NCBI GenBank assembly: GCA_944389895.1
Contig: CALXOA010000116.1
Span: forward strand, 1-48,878
Reading direction: 5' to 3'
Origin: an uncultured Victivallis sp.
GTDB taxonomy: Bacteria > Verrucomicrobiota > Lentisphaeria > Victivallales > Victivallaceae
Length of the DNA stretch: 48,878 nt
The notes under the pieces were generated by a model, which saw only the letters and a program-made list of their open reading frames with translations, did no database searches and was not told where the DNA came from. How positions within the stretch are numbered: the first letter of the stretch is position 1; each line of letters starts with the position of its first letter. A program made the translations under genes and the position numbers. Below, piece by piece: positions 7,541-17,032 of this stretch.

Positions 7541-9531
7541 GCCAGATGTCCCTGCGCGTCCCGACTCCCCTCTGGGAATCCGAAACCGGATTCGCGGAGC
7601 TTCTGGCCTGCCTGAAACGGCTCAACGCCTTCGATGAAATCGCACTGCTGACCGGCGATGTGCATACGGCACCGTCGCTGGAACGGATGACCGTCCGGGC
7701 AGCTCTTTTGAAAGAACGGCTCTCAACGCTGAAATCGGCCGGCTTTCACGCCGGAATCAACGTCTTGTGCTCTCTGGGGCACGCGGCAGAGGACCGTGCA
7801 AACTCCGTGAAACTCCCCGGCGAACTCTTCATGGATATCAACGGCAACACCAGTCCGGGAAATTTCTGCCCATATGGGAAAACCTGGCGCAGCAGCTATT
7901 TGAAACCGGTCTACCAGATGCTTGCCGGTGCGGATCCGGAATTCATCTGGCTGGATGATGATCTTCGTCTTCACAACCACGGCGCCGCCTCCTGCGGCTG
8001 TTTCTGCGACGACTGTTTCCGGAAACTCTCGGAACACTTCGGTTTCCGGGGGACCCGCCGGGAATTTGCCGGATTTTTCGACAACGGTACGCCGGCCGAA
8101 CTGCGGGAGCGGCGACGGAAGATGCTGGAGTGGAACCGGTCCGCGCTGGCTTCGATTCTGCGCTTTCTCCAACAGGCGATCCATGAGGTGAACCCCCGCA
8201 TCACCATCGGGAAAATGGACTGCATCGATCTGTGGGAGTCCGACCGGAAACGACATGCGCGGTTGCTGAGCGGTGAGAACGGCAATCCGGTCTGGTGGCG
8301 TCCCGGCGGCGGCGCTTATTCCGACACCGACCTGACGGAGCTGGTGCGCAAGGCCGATATCATCGCGGCCGAAACGGCGACGCTGCCGTCTACAGTGACG
8401 GTGGTTCAAAGTGAACTTGAGAATTTCCCGTATCAACGATTACAGAAAAGCACCACGTTCTCCACGCTGGAGAGCGCACTTTACTGTGCGGCGGGCTGTA
8501 CCGGCGTTGCACTGAATCTGCTGGGCGACCCCGCATGGGCACCGTTCCGGAGCTATGAGCCCTATCTGCAAAGTTTCAAGAAGCAGCGCGCCTTCAACGA
8601 TGCGCTCGTCCGGCGGAACCGGAACCGTCCGCTGCGCGGGATCTGGTTCGGGCAGGATGAAGATCACCTGCTGGGAGTGGAAAAAAACTTTCTGCAGGGA
8701 GGAAGCGGAGCACCTGACTCATTCAATCGGCACACGGCCTGCGGATTCGACGCCCTTGGGCTGCCTTTCGCTTATTCCCGGGAAAACGCGCTTTGCGGAG
8801 CGCTCTCCGGGCGGGAAGCCCGCGCGCTTGCAGAGGAAACGATTCTGGAATTGCTCTCCACCGGAGTCTATCTCGACGCCGATGCGGTCCAGGTGCTCAT
8901 CAGGCGCGGTTACGGGGAGCTGATCGGCTTCCGGCCGGAGAAAAGTTTCGAAGAGGATGCGATTGAAGAATCCGTGGCCCACCCGTTGAACCCATGCTTC
9001 TTCCGACGGAACATTCGACAGAGTTTCTGGGGCGGTCGCGCAACCTGCTTCATTCCGGAAGCTCCCGGTGCCCGGATTCTCGCCCGCCTGGTCGATTACG
9101 GTGGCAATGAGCTGGCTCCCTGCTGTGCCGGGGCATTTGAGAACGCGCTCGGCGGACGGGTCGTCGTCACCGGGTACGGTGCATGGGATCTCCTCGGTCA
9201 CGACTTCAAATACCGCCAGATTCACGCGATCTTCCGCTGGCTCACAAAAGATCGTCTCGACGCGGAAATTCCCGACTGCCGGCTTCGGACCAGGGTTTAT
9301 GCCCGTGCCGACCAGGAGAACGGTGTCACAGCCGCCCTCCTCAACTGGTCGCTGGAACCGGCGGGCAACCTCCCCGTCCGGCTCCGGACAACATCCGACA
9401 GCGCTCTGCTGATCCGGAACCGGCACCCGGAAAAAAGAGTGTCTGCGGTTCATCGCTGCGGTGCGTTCGCGGATTTTCCAATCCCGGTCGGAGCCCTTGA
9501 GCTTGTCTGCCTTGACGCATCCGGAACTTGA
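7537..9531 (+). CDS. Putative cytoplasmic glycoside hydrolase, family unassigned
   Basis: The protein has 664 residues from ATG 7537, which overlaps the regulator's stop and has GGAGG 8 bases upstream; an in-frame extension upstream lies inside the lacI-type gene and is rejected. No signal peptide is present. The first 400 residues look like a TIM barrel: the segment EFIWLDDDLRLHNHG near residue 140 carries an acidic cluster, followed by a Cys-rich CGCFCDDCFRKLSE motif that resembles metal- or structure-stabilising cysteines of GH42-like glycosidases. The C-terminal part (about 480-660) contains GGRVVVTGYGAWDLLG, similar to the glutaminase-like and beta domains after such barrels. Function as a sugar hydrolase is inferred from fold-like motifs and context, not proven. 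Confidence 0.6.
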   Translation: MSQMSLRVPTPLWESETGFAELLACLKRLNAFDEIALLTGDVHTAPSLERMTVRAALLKERLSTLKSAGFHAGINVLCSLGHAAEDRANSVKLPGELFMDINGNTSPGNFCPYGKTWRSSYLKPVYQMLAGADPEFIWLDDDLRLHNHGAASCGCFCDDCFRKLSEHFGFRGTRREFAGFFDNGTPAELRERRRKMLEWNRSALASILRFLQQAIHEVNPRITIGKMDCIDLWESDRKRHARLLSGENGNPVWWRPGGGAYSDTDLTELVRKADIIAAETATLPSTVTVVQSELENFPYQRLQKSTTFSTLESALYCAAGCTGVALNLLGDPAWAPFRSYEPYLQSFKKQRAFNDALVRRNRNRPLRGIWFGQDEDHLLGVEKNFLQGGSGAPDSFNRHTACGFDALGLPFAYSRENALCGALSGREARALAEETILELLSTGVYLDADAVQVLIRRGYGELIGFRPEKSFEEDAIEESVAHPLNPCFFRRNIRQSFWGGRATCFIPEAPGARILARLVDYGGNELAPCCAGAFENALGGRVVVTGYGAWDLLGHDFKYRQIHAIFRWLTKDRLDAEIPDCRLRTRVYARADQENGVTAALLNWSLEPAGNLPVRLRTTSDSALLIRNRHPEKRVSAVHRCGAFADFPIPVGALELVCLDASGT

Positions 9532-9540
9532 AAGATATTT
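9512..9540 (+). promoter_or_regulatory. Putative promoter of the pseudopilin-GH operon
   Basis: TTGACG (9512-9517) lies inside the end of the preceding gene and is followed 17 bases later by ATATTT (9535-9540). An alternative is TTGAAA (9528-9533) with a weak AACTTA -10 that overlaps the operator. Either arrangement puts the palindrome at 9553-9566 over or just after the start site. Confidence 0.4.
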
Positions 9541-9552
9541 TTCAGACCGAAA

Positions 9553-9566
9553 CTTAAAGGTTTAAG
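9553..9566. promoter_or_regulatory. Operator 2 for the cassette 1 LacI regulator
   Basis: CTTAAAGGTTTAAG is identical over 14 bases to the core of the site before the regulator gene (6424-6437). It lies in the 169-base gap ahead of the pseudopilin at 9701 and so controls the pseudopilin, the 1319-residue protein, the symporter and the GH43 gene. Confidence 0.7.
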
Positions 9567-9700
9567 CAATCACCGAAAAACAGATTCTGAAGAAAGGAAA
9601 GAGATCGAAAAGAAAACCGAATCATCAAACGGAAGGGTTCTAGCAACAGATGGAAACAATCTCATTTTCCGGAAACACACCAGGAGGAAAAGAGGCAAAA

Positions 9701-10444
9701 ATGAAACACAACATCCATTCCGCCCAAACAGAACAGTTCTTCGCGGACCATCGCTCAAGCGGGAAAAAGACCGTTTTTTTCACATTGATCGAATTGCTCG
9801 TCGTGATTGCGATCATCGCCATCCTTGCGGCCATGCTGCTTCCTGCGCTGAATAAGGCGAGGGAGTCAGCCCGGTCAACGAAGTGCATGAGCAATCTGAA
9901 ACAGGTCGGCTCCTACATGACATTTTACATCGGTGATTACAGGTTCACTCCTCCTTTCAACTGGGCCAATCCGGATGCAGGCGGGGCGGTCAGCTTCAGT
10001 GAAGACAGCAACTGGGTGATCTTTCTGGCATCATATATGAGCAGCGGAATCGCCGTCAACGACGCGTACCAGCATAAATTGCCCGTCGTCTGGTGCCCGA
10101 AAGACAACAACATCCCCTTCGGAGCAGGCAACGGTAACGCATTGAGCTCCTACGTCTGGGCACAAAACGACGAAGCCGACAAACTCGAAGGAAAGTACTG
10201 GGGAAACACCTTCTGCGGCAAATACTCCGGAGGCTCCTTCCAGGTGAACAGCTGGGCGGGAACGATCGACAAGCTGCGCGATTTCCCCAACCGGATCGTT
10301 CTGCGTGAGAGAATCAATGTCGGAGGTCTGCTCGGTACCCCGGGAGGATTCTGGGCCCCCCACCCTCCGGACCAGGGAGAGTACGCCATAAGCCACTGCC
10401 TGTTCGCAGACATGCATGTCCAGAAGGTGAAATCCAAGAAATGA
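9701..10444 (+). CDS. Prepilin-type N-terminal domain protein (pseudopilin), cassette 1
   Basis: The 247-residue protein has the type II secretion/type IV pilin leader [19 protein letters not shown] (residues about 28-46) with the conserved Glu at mature position 5 and a long hydrophobic helix, then a globular domain ending in an SHCLFADMH element that resembles the C-terminal signature of Lentisphaerae/Planctomycetes pseudopilins. The residue before the mature Phe is Phe, not Gly. The start at 9701 has AGAGG and GGAGG upstream; an upstream ATG at 9650 has no ribosome site. The unusually long leader (about 27 residues) is rich in polar residues. It is the first gene of the operator-controlled unit. 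Role: probably part of a secretion or surface fibre, inferred. Confidence 0.8.
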   Translation: MKHNIHSAQTEQFFADHRSSGKKTVFFTLIELLVVIAIIAILAAMLLPALNKARESARSTKCMSNLKQVGSYMTFYIGDYRFTPPFNWANPDAGGAVSFSEDSNWVIFLASYMSSGIAVNDAYQHKLPVVWCPKDNNIPFGAGNGNALSSYVWAQNDEADKLEGKYWGNTFCGKYSGGSFQVNSWAGTIDKLRDFPNRIVLRERINVGGLLGTPGGFWAPHPPDQGEYAISHCLFADMHVQKVKSKK

Positions 10445-10531
10445 GGGTTGCAACCACCATTTGATACGGATTCCAATTCCGGATTTGAACTCCGGCAACA
10501 GTAATGGCATTGTTTTTCAGAATAAACACTT

Positions 10532-13500
10532 ATGAATATTAGAAATAACATCAAGTATTTGTTGACCTGCGGCGGCCTGCTGCTCAGCTGCGGGCTCGGA
10601 GCCGCGGAGGTTCCACAGGCGGCGGTACCGTTTACCGATACCCCACCCGAAATTGACGGAACTTTCGACGAAGCGGAATGGAGCGCGAGTTGCGTTCTGC
10701 AGCAGGTGACACCGCTCGGGAGCAAGCTGAGCGACGGCATTGCAACCGAGTTCCGTTTGAAATACGACCGGAACTGTCTCTATGTCGCGGCAATCTGTGC
10801 GGATCCCTCCGCCCGGGGACCGGAAGCATATGCGCGTCCGTGGAATGACGCATTCTTCAACAATGACGATACGGTACAGGTGGTGCTGGGTGTCGCGGAT
10901 CCGGAAATCGCCGTGCGCGGCAAGGTGAATGTCGGCGGTTACGACGGCGCGTTGGGCGGTGATATCACCGCGGCCGATTTCTACTACACCTACAGTGTGA
11001 ATGCGGTCAATGCCCGGCAACGGCAGTTCAACGAAGCGCCGCAGGAGGAGTCGCTCTTCCGTTCCGCCGTCGCGCCGTTCGCGGACGGCCGCTGGGTGGT
11101 GGAGATGGCGATTCCCTTTTCCAGCTGCGGCCTTGACCCGGCCGTAAACCGGAAAGTTTTCGCGAACTTCTTCCGCCACCGTGCGCCGGTGATGTACGGC
11201 TGGCATCTGCCCGCTTTCGGGGGGTACTATCCGATGCCGCTCGGGGAAATCACCTTTCTCCCCGCCGGCAGGGAAGGATCCCGGGAAAACGCGCCGGAGG
11301 CAGCAGCGAAGAAACAGGATGCGAAAAAGGCATGCCGCGCTTCCATCGCCTACGGTCCGCTCAACGGAGTGATCCTCGGCGTGGCTCAGTTCGACGGTCA
11401 GTACGGAGAACTCACCGGCGTTCTCGAAGTCGAAGGACTCCCGACCATCCGGGAAAAACTCGATTTCAGCGGCATGTACGATCATGACGGCAATGCGCTG
11501 GCCAGCAGGCAGGCGATCGTGAAATGTAAACTGCCGGAGGGCGATCAGCCGGAGCGACAGGCGAAATTCACCATTTTTGAGAATGGAAAACAGATTGCCG
11601 CGGTGGAACAGCGCTGCGCCGCGGCAAAAATGCCGGAGTGGCTCCACACCGATGCGGGCCGGGAGTACGTCGAGGAGAAAATTCCGCGCCCATGGACAAA
11701 ACCCCGGATCGCCGGAACGACGGTCGAATTGCTGGATAAAAAAATCGTACTGGGAAAGAACGGCCTTCCCGAGGCGGTGGACCGTACCGGATCGGAGAGC
11801 CGGCTCTTCTCCGCCCCGCCGCAGATTCAAGTTCTGGTGGACGGGAAGGAACAGAACTTCGCTTTCGGGGAACTCAAGGTGCGGCCCCGCAACAATCAGG
11901 TTACGGCCGAAACGCTCGCGACCTCGGGAGCCTGGCGCCTGCGGGTGAAAAACCAGATCGACTTTGACGGTTTCATGGAGATCAAATTCTCGCTCTCCGG
12001 CGGCAATCTGAAAGAGGTCAGCAAACTCTCGGTACTGCTGCCGCTGGATCGGAAAATCGCAAAATTCCTGCTTCCCGGAGTCTCCGTCCAGCAGGCAGGA
12101 GAGTTGACCGGTTCCGGTTACCGCAACCGTGCCACCAACCTCTGGATCGGCAATCAGGAGGAAGGATTGGCATTCTCCTTCGATCGGAATCCGTTCCGCT
12201 CCGGGGACCGGCGCCACCAGATGGAGGTGGTTCAGAGTCCGGATGGGGATTTCCTGCGGCTCAACCTCGTGGATCAGGCCGGCCAGCTGCAGGAGAATGA
12301 GGAAGTTTTCCGCTTTTTCCTTCAGCCGACGCCGACCAAACCATACGCGCCCCGTCCGGTCCGCGGATGGGTCACCTGGCAATGGGAAGGCTGGAGCCGC
12401 TGGCACGGCTATCCCGATCTCGGCCGGATCGACGAGGTGAAGAAGCTGGTTCAGTCACTGGCGGCGAAGGGACGCAAGCTGACGCTCTACTGCTGCCAGG
12501 GATTGCAGGAGGACGCGCCGCCGATGCAGCAATTTCGAGCCGACCTCGAGCTGCAACCCGCATGGCGCTACTACTTCTGGCAGGGTAAAAACTGCTTCGC
12601 CACCTGCAAACGGGGGCCGGAAGGTGATCTGCAACTGCACAACTACCGGAAAATCATTGCGGAAACCGGGATTCGCGGCCTGATGAGCGACGGACTCTCC
12701 GTCCCGTGGGGCGACAGCAATCCGCTGCACGGGGAGTGCTGCGGCGCCGAAGAGAAACTCACCATGGACCGTGAGATCCGGAGCCGGGTAGTCCGCCAGC
12801 GGGAGTTTCTGAAACGCATCCGCGGCCTTTTCGATGCAACCGGCGAGGATTTCTGCCTGGTCGCGCACACCGGCGGCGGAATCGATGTGAACACATTGAG
12901 CTTCTTCGACAGTTATTTCGAAGGAGAACAGTTGACCCGCTTCCGGCGTGGTTACTATCCGAGTGAAGCGATGTTTTCGATCGGTTACAGCGGTCTCGCC
13001 TACGGCTGGAGAACCATCTACTGGCCGAAACAGCTGCACAACTACGACGGTCTCGATACCGCGCTGGCGTACGCACTGCTGTTCAACAGCGAATACTACA
13101 CCAACGACAACGTCGATCCGGTCAACATCGACGTGGATCTGCTGGAGCGCTTCGCCGGTTCCGGCAGTACCTTCCATCCATTCTGGCGGAAGCATGAGAA
13201 GATCGGCTTCGAGTCGGAAAAATGTTACGCCTCGCTCTATTACGGGAAAGAGGAGTCATTGGTGGTGATCAGCAACCTGCGATACGCCCCCAACCATTAC
13301 CGCATTGATCTGCGGCAGCTCTACCCGGAGCGGGAGATCGAGGTCTGTGATTACCTCCGGAAAACGACGACCGACGCCGCGGTGCGGGAAGAGACGCTCG
13401 AGCCCTTCAGCTGCCGCCTGCTGGTCGTCCGCCCGAAACCGGAATCGGCTCCCGTCGCCGCTCTGCCGCGCCAGGAGATCGGCAACGATGATGCGCAATG

Positions 13501-14491
13501 GAAGATCTCCGGCGGCGTTCGTCAGCCGGATGGAACAATCGCCCTGAAGGGAGTGCCCGGCGGTCCGGCTTCCGAGGCGCAGCTGCAGAACTTCACCTTT
13601 GGAAAAGATCTTTCGTTGCGTCTGGAGTTCACCGCAAACGGCAGGCTCGGAGTGATCCTCGGCGGAATCAATTTCTTCCACGACAACGGCTGGGTTTTCT
13701 ACAATGAACAGGGAGAAGACCTGACCGGCGTGGTGAATCGCTACGCAGCACTCCGCGAGGGCTGGAACACGCTGGATCTGACCATCAATGACGGCCGGAT
13801 GGATGCGCGCCTGAACAACAAGCAGCTGGTCCATGACCGCCCGCTGGAGCTGAAGCAGGAAGGGAACCGTCTGGCCTTCCGGACCTGGCATGACAACTCC
13901 TTCCACTTCCGGATCGTCCATGCCCGGAATTTCATTGCACCGGACAATACGAAGGTGGAGGAGTTCAATCTCACCGACCTGAAGAACGAGTGGGAGTTCG
14001 GCAATGCGGCCGAAGCCGACGCCGCGGGGAGGAAATTCCTGTTGCGCGCCTCGCCGGCAAAAGGACTTGCAGTGGCCGATCTCAAGCGCCCGTTCCGGAA
14101 GGACCTCTATCTGGAAATGAAAGTCAAACTGCCGATGCGCTTCAACTTCGTACTGGGCAACCTTACGGTCAGTTACGGCGGCGGCTTCCCCGGCTGGGGC
14201 TGGCTGGTGCGCGGCGAGATCGACCCGTATTCGCGCGGCTGGGTCTTCCAGCAGGTGCCGCTGGCCTCCAACGAGTACAAGTCGCTGGTGATCAATCTGC
14301 ATGATGGTGTTCTGAATGTATTCTTCGACGGCAAGATCGTGGTCAAGAACCTGACGCTTGCGCTGCCCGATGGTCCGAACACCCTGTCGATTCAGACCTG
14401 GCATGATGATGTAATCGACGCCGAACTGGTGGAACTCTCCACCAGATCGCGCAAAATCGAAGCGGAAAAACTTCACCCGATTCTGAAATGA
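10532..14491 (+). CDS. Large secreted CBM9-like and glycosidase-like protein
   Basis: The 1319-residue protein starts with a signal peptide (about residues 1-25; LLSCG could be a weak lipobox). Residues about 30-245 resemble the family 9 carbohydrate-binding/DOMON-like fold (TPPEIDGTFDEAEW near the start). A beta region (about 260-600) leads to a probable (beta/alpha)-barrel (about 605-970) with RGWVTWQWEGWSRWHGYPDL, an acidic GIRGLMSDGLSVPWGDSNP and SFFDSYFEGEQL, comparable with GH123-like/DUF6067 proteins. Two concanavalin-A-like sandwich domains (about 990-1130 and 1140-1315) close it. No clear Shine-Dalgarno sequence precedes ATG 10532. Its stop overlaps the symporter start (ATGA). Glycan binding is well supported, the hydrolytic family is not settled. 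Confidence 0.65.
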   Translation: MNIRNNIKYLLTCGGLLLSCGLGAAEVPQAAVPFTDTPPEIDGTFDEAEWSASCVLQQVTPLGSKLSDGIATEFRLKYDRNCLYVAAICADPSARGPEAYARPWNDAFFNNDDTVQVVLGVADPEIAVRGKVNVGGYDGALGGDITAADFYYTYSVNAVNARQRQFNEAPQEESLFRSAVAPFADGRWVVEMAIPFSSCGLDPAVNRKVFANFFRHRAPVMYGWHLPAFGGYYPMPLGEITFLPAGREGSRENAPEAAAKKQDAKKACRASIAYGPLNGVILGVAQFDGQYGELTGVLEVEGLPTIREKLDFSGMYDHDGNALASRQAIVKCKLPEGDQPERQAKFTIFENGKQIAAVEQRCAAAKMPEWLHTDAGREYVEEKIPRPWTKPRIAGTTVELLDKKIVLGKNGLPEAVDRTGSESRLFSAPPQIQVLVDGKEQNFAFGELKVRPRNNQVTAETLATSGAWRLRVKNQIDFDGFMEIKFSLSGGNLKEVSKLSVLLPLDRKIAKFLLPGVSVQQAGELTGSGYRNRATNLWIGNQEEGLAFSFDRNPFRSGDRRHQMEVVQSPDGDFLRLNLVDQAGQLQENEEVFRFFLQPTPTKPYAPRPVRGWVTWQWEGWSRWHGYPDLGRIDEVKKLVQSLAAKGRKLTLYCCQGLQEDAPPMQQFRADLELQPAWRYYFWQGKNCFATCKRGPEGDLQLHNYRKIIAETGIRGLMSDGLSVPWGDSNPLHGECCGAEEKLTMDREIRSRVVRQREFLKRIRGLFDATGEDFCLVAHTGGGIDVNTLSFFDSYFEGEQLTRFRRGYYPSEAMFSIGYSGLAYGWRTIYWPKQLHNYDGLDTALAYALLFNSEYYTNDNVDPVNIDVDLLERFAGSGSTFHPFWRKHEKIGFESEKCYASLYYGKEESLVVISNLRYAPNHYRIDLRQLYPEREIEVCDYLRKTTTDAAVREETLEPFSCRLLVVRPKPESAPVAALPRQEIGNDDAQWKISGGVRQPDGTIALKGVPGGPASEAQLQNFTFGKDLSLRLEFTANGRLGVILGGINFFHDNGWVFYNEQGEDLTGVVNRYAALREGWNTLDLTINDGRMDARLNNKQLVHDRPLELKQEGNRLAFRTWHDNSFHFRIVHARNFIAPDNTKVEEFNLTDLKNEWEFGNAAEADAAGRKFLLRASPAKGLAVADLKRPFRKDLYLEMKVKLPMRFNFVLGNLTVSYGGGFPGWGWLVRGEIDPYSRGWVFQQVPLASNEYKSLVINLHDGVLNVFFDGKIVVKNLTLALPDGPNTLSIQTWHDDVIDAELVELSTRSRKIEAEKLHPILK

Positions 14492-15909
14492 GCATGAAAC
14501 CTTTGACCTTCTGGAACAAACTCGGCTACGGAGCCGGAGCGCTCACCGAAAACAACGTGCAGAACGTGGTGAACATCATGCTGCCGCTGATCATGTTCAA
14601 CTACATGGGAGTGAGCCCGATCCTGCTCGGATACGTGTTCGCGATCTCACGGTTGTGGGATACGATCACCGATCCGCTGATGGGGTATCTGAGCGATCGT
14701 ACCCGCTCGCGGTTCGGCAGACGCAAGCCATACATTCTGATCGGAGCGGTACTGAGCGCGTTCTCCTTCTGGCTGATCTGGATGTTCCCGGAGGGGAAAT
14801 CGCAGATGTGGTACTTCTGGTACCTGACTGCGACCTGTCTGCTCTACTACACCTCGACAACGCTGTTCTGCGTTCCCTACATCAGCATGGGATATGAACT
14901 CTCCTCGGACTACAATGAGCGGACGCGTCTGATGGGTTACCGATCGCTCTTTGTAAACTGCGGCGCATTCATATTGCCCTGGATGTACTGGTTCACGGAA
15001 CGGAGCTGGTTCGACAATCCGCTGCAGGGGATGCGATATCTGAGCGTGATCAGCGGCGTGATCTTCATCCTCTTCGCGCTGGGGCCGCTGCTGCTGACAC
15101 CGACGCACCCCTCCGACCGGGAGGAGGAAAGGCCGACTCCCGGCAATTCCGCTCCGTGTGAAAGGGTCGGACTCATGGACATCTTCACCGCTTTCAGGGT
15201 CAAGCCATTCATGATTCTGGTAGCCGTGCTGGGTTTGAGCGTGTTCGGTCTGTTCCTCGTGCTGTCGTTCGGGTTGAATCTGTTGATCTACTACGGCTGC
15301 GGCGGCGACAAGGAGTTCGCCTCGCGCCTCTCCGGCATCGGGGGGCTGGTCTCCGCAGGGAGCTGTATTGCAGCGATACCGCTGGTCAACTTCGTGGCGA
15401 AAAAGATCGGCAAGAGCCGCGCCCTGATGGTGTTTCTGCTGCTGGGAGCGCTGGGCAACCTGTCGATTCTGGTACTGATCACCCCGGAGATGCCCTACCT
15501 GTCGATCATCCAGCCGATCCTCGGCGCGGTCGGGGTATCGGCGATGTGGATTCTGATTTCGGCGATGGTGTCGGACTCCTGTGACTATGACGAGCTCTAC
15601 AACCACCGGCGACGCGAGGGGATTTTCGGCGCGATCATCAGCTGGACGTGCAAACTCGGCTACGTCCTCTGCAGTATCGGTGGCGGTTACTTTCTCGTCT
15701 GGTCCGGCTTCGAACTGGAACTGGGTGGGGAGCAGCTGCCGGAAACCTTCCTGAACATGCGTCTGATGATGTCCTGCATCCCGGCCACCGGACTGATTCT
15801 GGCAGCCGGTATGCTGTTCTTCTATCCTCTGAGCCGGGAAAGAATGGCCCAGATCAAGGAAGCATTGGAAAAACGAAAAATCGAGACTCGGAAGAATGAA
15901 ATCAACTGA
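14488..15909 (+). CDS. GPH-type sugar:cation symporter (MFS)
   Basis: The 473-residue integral membrane protein shows about 12 hydrophobic segments. The loop SDRTRSRFGRRKPYILIG after the second helix is the signature of the glycoside-pentoside-hexuronide:cation symporters (melibiose carrier relatives), and WDTITDPLMGYLSDRT precedes it. It should import the oligosaccharide released by the large secreted neighbour. ATG overlaps the previous stop by four bases, and its end overlaps the GH43 start by 14 bases, so all three are translationally coupled. The transported sugar cannot be read from the sequence. Confidence 0.9.
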   Translation: MSMKPLTFWNKLGYGAGALTENNVQNVVNIMLPLIMFNYMGVSPILLGYVFAISRLWDTITDPLMGYLSDRTRSRFGRRKPYILIGAVLSAFSFWLIWMFPEGKSQMWYFWYLTATCLLYYTSTTLFCVPYISMGYELSSDYNERTRLMGYRSLFVNCGAFILPWMYWFTERSWFDNPLQGMRYLSVISGVIFILFALGPLLLTPTHPSDREEERPTPGNSAPCERVGLMDIFTAFRVKPFMILVAVLGLSVFGLFLVLSFGLNLLIYYGCGGDKEFASRLSGIGGLVSAGSCIAAIPLVNFVAKKIGKSRALMVFLLLGALGNLSILVLITPEMPYLSIIQPILGAVGVSAMWILISAMVSDSCDYDELYNHRRREGIFGAIISWTCKLGYVLCSIGGGYFLVWSGFELELGGEQLPETFLNMRLMMSCIPATGLILAAGMLFFYPLSRERMAQIKEALEKRKIETRKNEIN

Positions 15910-16972
15910 ATTGTACATGTGTCCCGGGATGTACGGCTCTCTCTGGCCCGACACCGCAGGCAGACACATCAATGCCCACGGCGGCGGAATCCTGAAGGAA
16001 GGGAACCGCTTCTACTGGTATGGAGAACACAAGATCGCCGGGAGACAGGGCAACCTGGCGTGGGTCGGAGTCCATGTCTATGTTTCGGACGACCTCGTAA
16101 ACTGGCACGATGCGGGAATCGCATTCGACATCCGCAACGGCGGTCCGCTGCAGCCCGGTTGCGTGATCGAACGCCCCAAGGTGGTGCGTAATCCGGCCGG
16201 GAAATTCGTGATGTGGTTTCACCTGGAGCGAAGCGGCAGCTACTCCGACGCCCGGCAGGCGGTGGCGGTGGCGGATCGCCCGGAGGGGCCATTTCAGCTC
16301 CTCTGGCACGGCCGGCCCAATCCGGGCTTCTGGCCGCAGAACACACCGCCCGAATTGAGGGAGCCCGCCCGGATCGAAGCGGCCCGCAGGGAGATGCCAA
16401 CCCTCTCCTACGCGGCGAATCCCCTGACGCCCCAACTCAGCCTGGTCGGCATGGACCTTGAAACCGGCCAGCAGAGCCGGGACATGACGATCTTCGTCGA
16501 CAGCGACGGGAAGGCCTACAACATCTATGCCTCGGAAAAGAACAGCACCATTCACCTTGCCGAACTGGATGAGGAATGCACCGGCTTCACCGGCCGTTAC
16601 TGGCGGCTCTTTCCGGGCCGCTGGATGGAAGCGCCCGTGCTTTTCAAGCACAACGGATATTACTATTTCATCGGGTCCGACTGTACCGGCTGGGCCCCCA
16701 ACGCGGCCCGCAGCGCCGTGGCGGAACACCTGACCGGCCCCTGGACTGAACTGGGAAACCCCGCCATCGATCCGGGCGGGGAGACTACCTACGGCGCCCA
16801 GGGGACTTTCGCCCTGCAGCTCGCACCGGATGAAATCATCTTCATGGCCGATCGCTGGCAACCGGAGAATGCCTGTGACGGGCGTTATCTCTGGCTCCCG
16901 ATCGAATGGCGGGGCAACCGGCCGCTGCTGCGGGCACCGGCCGGAGAGGCACTCCGGCTGCAACCGGCCTGA
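15896..16972 (+). CDS. GH43 enzyme resembling exo-beta-1,3-galactanases (subfamily 24 type)
   Basis: The 358-residue protein has no signal peptide and is presumably cytoplasmic, acting on imported sugar. The N-terminal INAHGGGILKEGNRFYWYGE replaces the aspartate base seen in most GH43 enzymes. From what is known of the fungal exo-beta-1,3-galactanase of this type, the important residues are Glu, Asp, Glu and Gln; here the matching positions appear to be Glu92 (IERPKV), Asp202 (FVDSDG), Glu245 (WMEAPV) and Gln302 (YGAQGTF). This alignment is by eye. GGAAG precedes ATG 15896. It is the last gene of the operon and ends before a strong terminator. A related arabinanase or galactosidase activity is possible. 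Confidence 0.7.
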   Translation: MKSTELYMCPGMYGSLWPDTAGRHINAHGGGILKEGNRFYWYGEHKIAGRQGNLAWVGVHVYVSDDLVNWHDAGIAFDIRNGGPLQPGCVIERPKVVRNPAGKFVMWFHLERSGSYSDARQAVAVADRPEGPFQLLWHGRPNPGFWPQNTPPELREPARIEAARREMPTLSYAANPLTPQLSLVGMDLETGQQSRDMTIFVDSDGKAYNIYASEKNSTIHLAELDEECTGFTGRYWRLFPGRWMEAPVLFKHNGYYYFIGSDCTGWAPNAARSAVAEHLTGPWTELGNPAIDPGGETTYGAQGTFALQLAPDEIIFMADRWQPENACDGRYLWLPIEWRGNRPLLRAPAGEALRLQPA

Positions 16973-16988
16973 CGGACTTTTCCGATAT

Positions 16989-17029
16989 AACGCCTCCCGC
17001 CCGCCGTTTCCCGGCGGGCGGGAGGCGTT
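16989..17029. terminator. Strong bidirectional terminator
   Basis: Two perfect 18-bp arms (16989-17006 and 17012-17029) of AACGCCTCCC...GGGAGGCGTT type surround a TTTCC loop. It sits between the convergent ends of the GH43 gene (16972) and the 1646-residue protein gene (17033) and can stop both. Confidence 0.9.
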
Positions 17030-17032
17030 TCG

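Noticed and set aside
10517..12406. Minus-strand open frame of 629 codons
   Set aside because: It lies opposite the CBM9-like protein and has no family motif, start signal or plausible composition.
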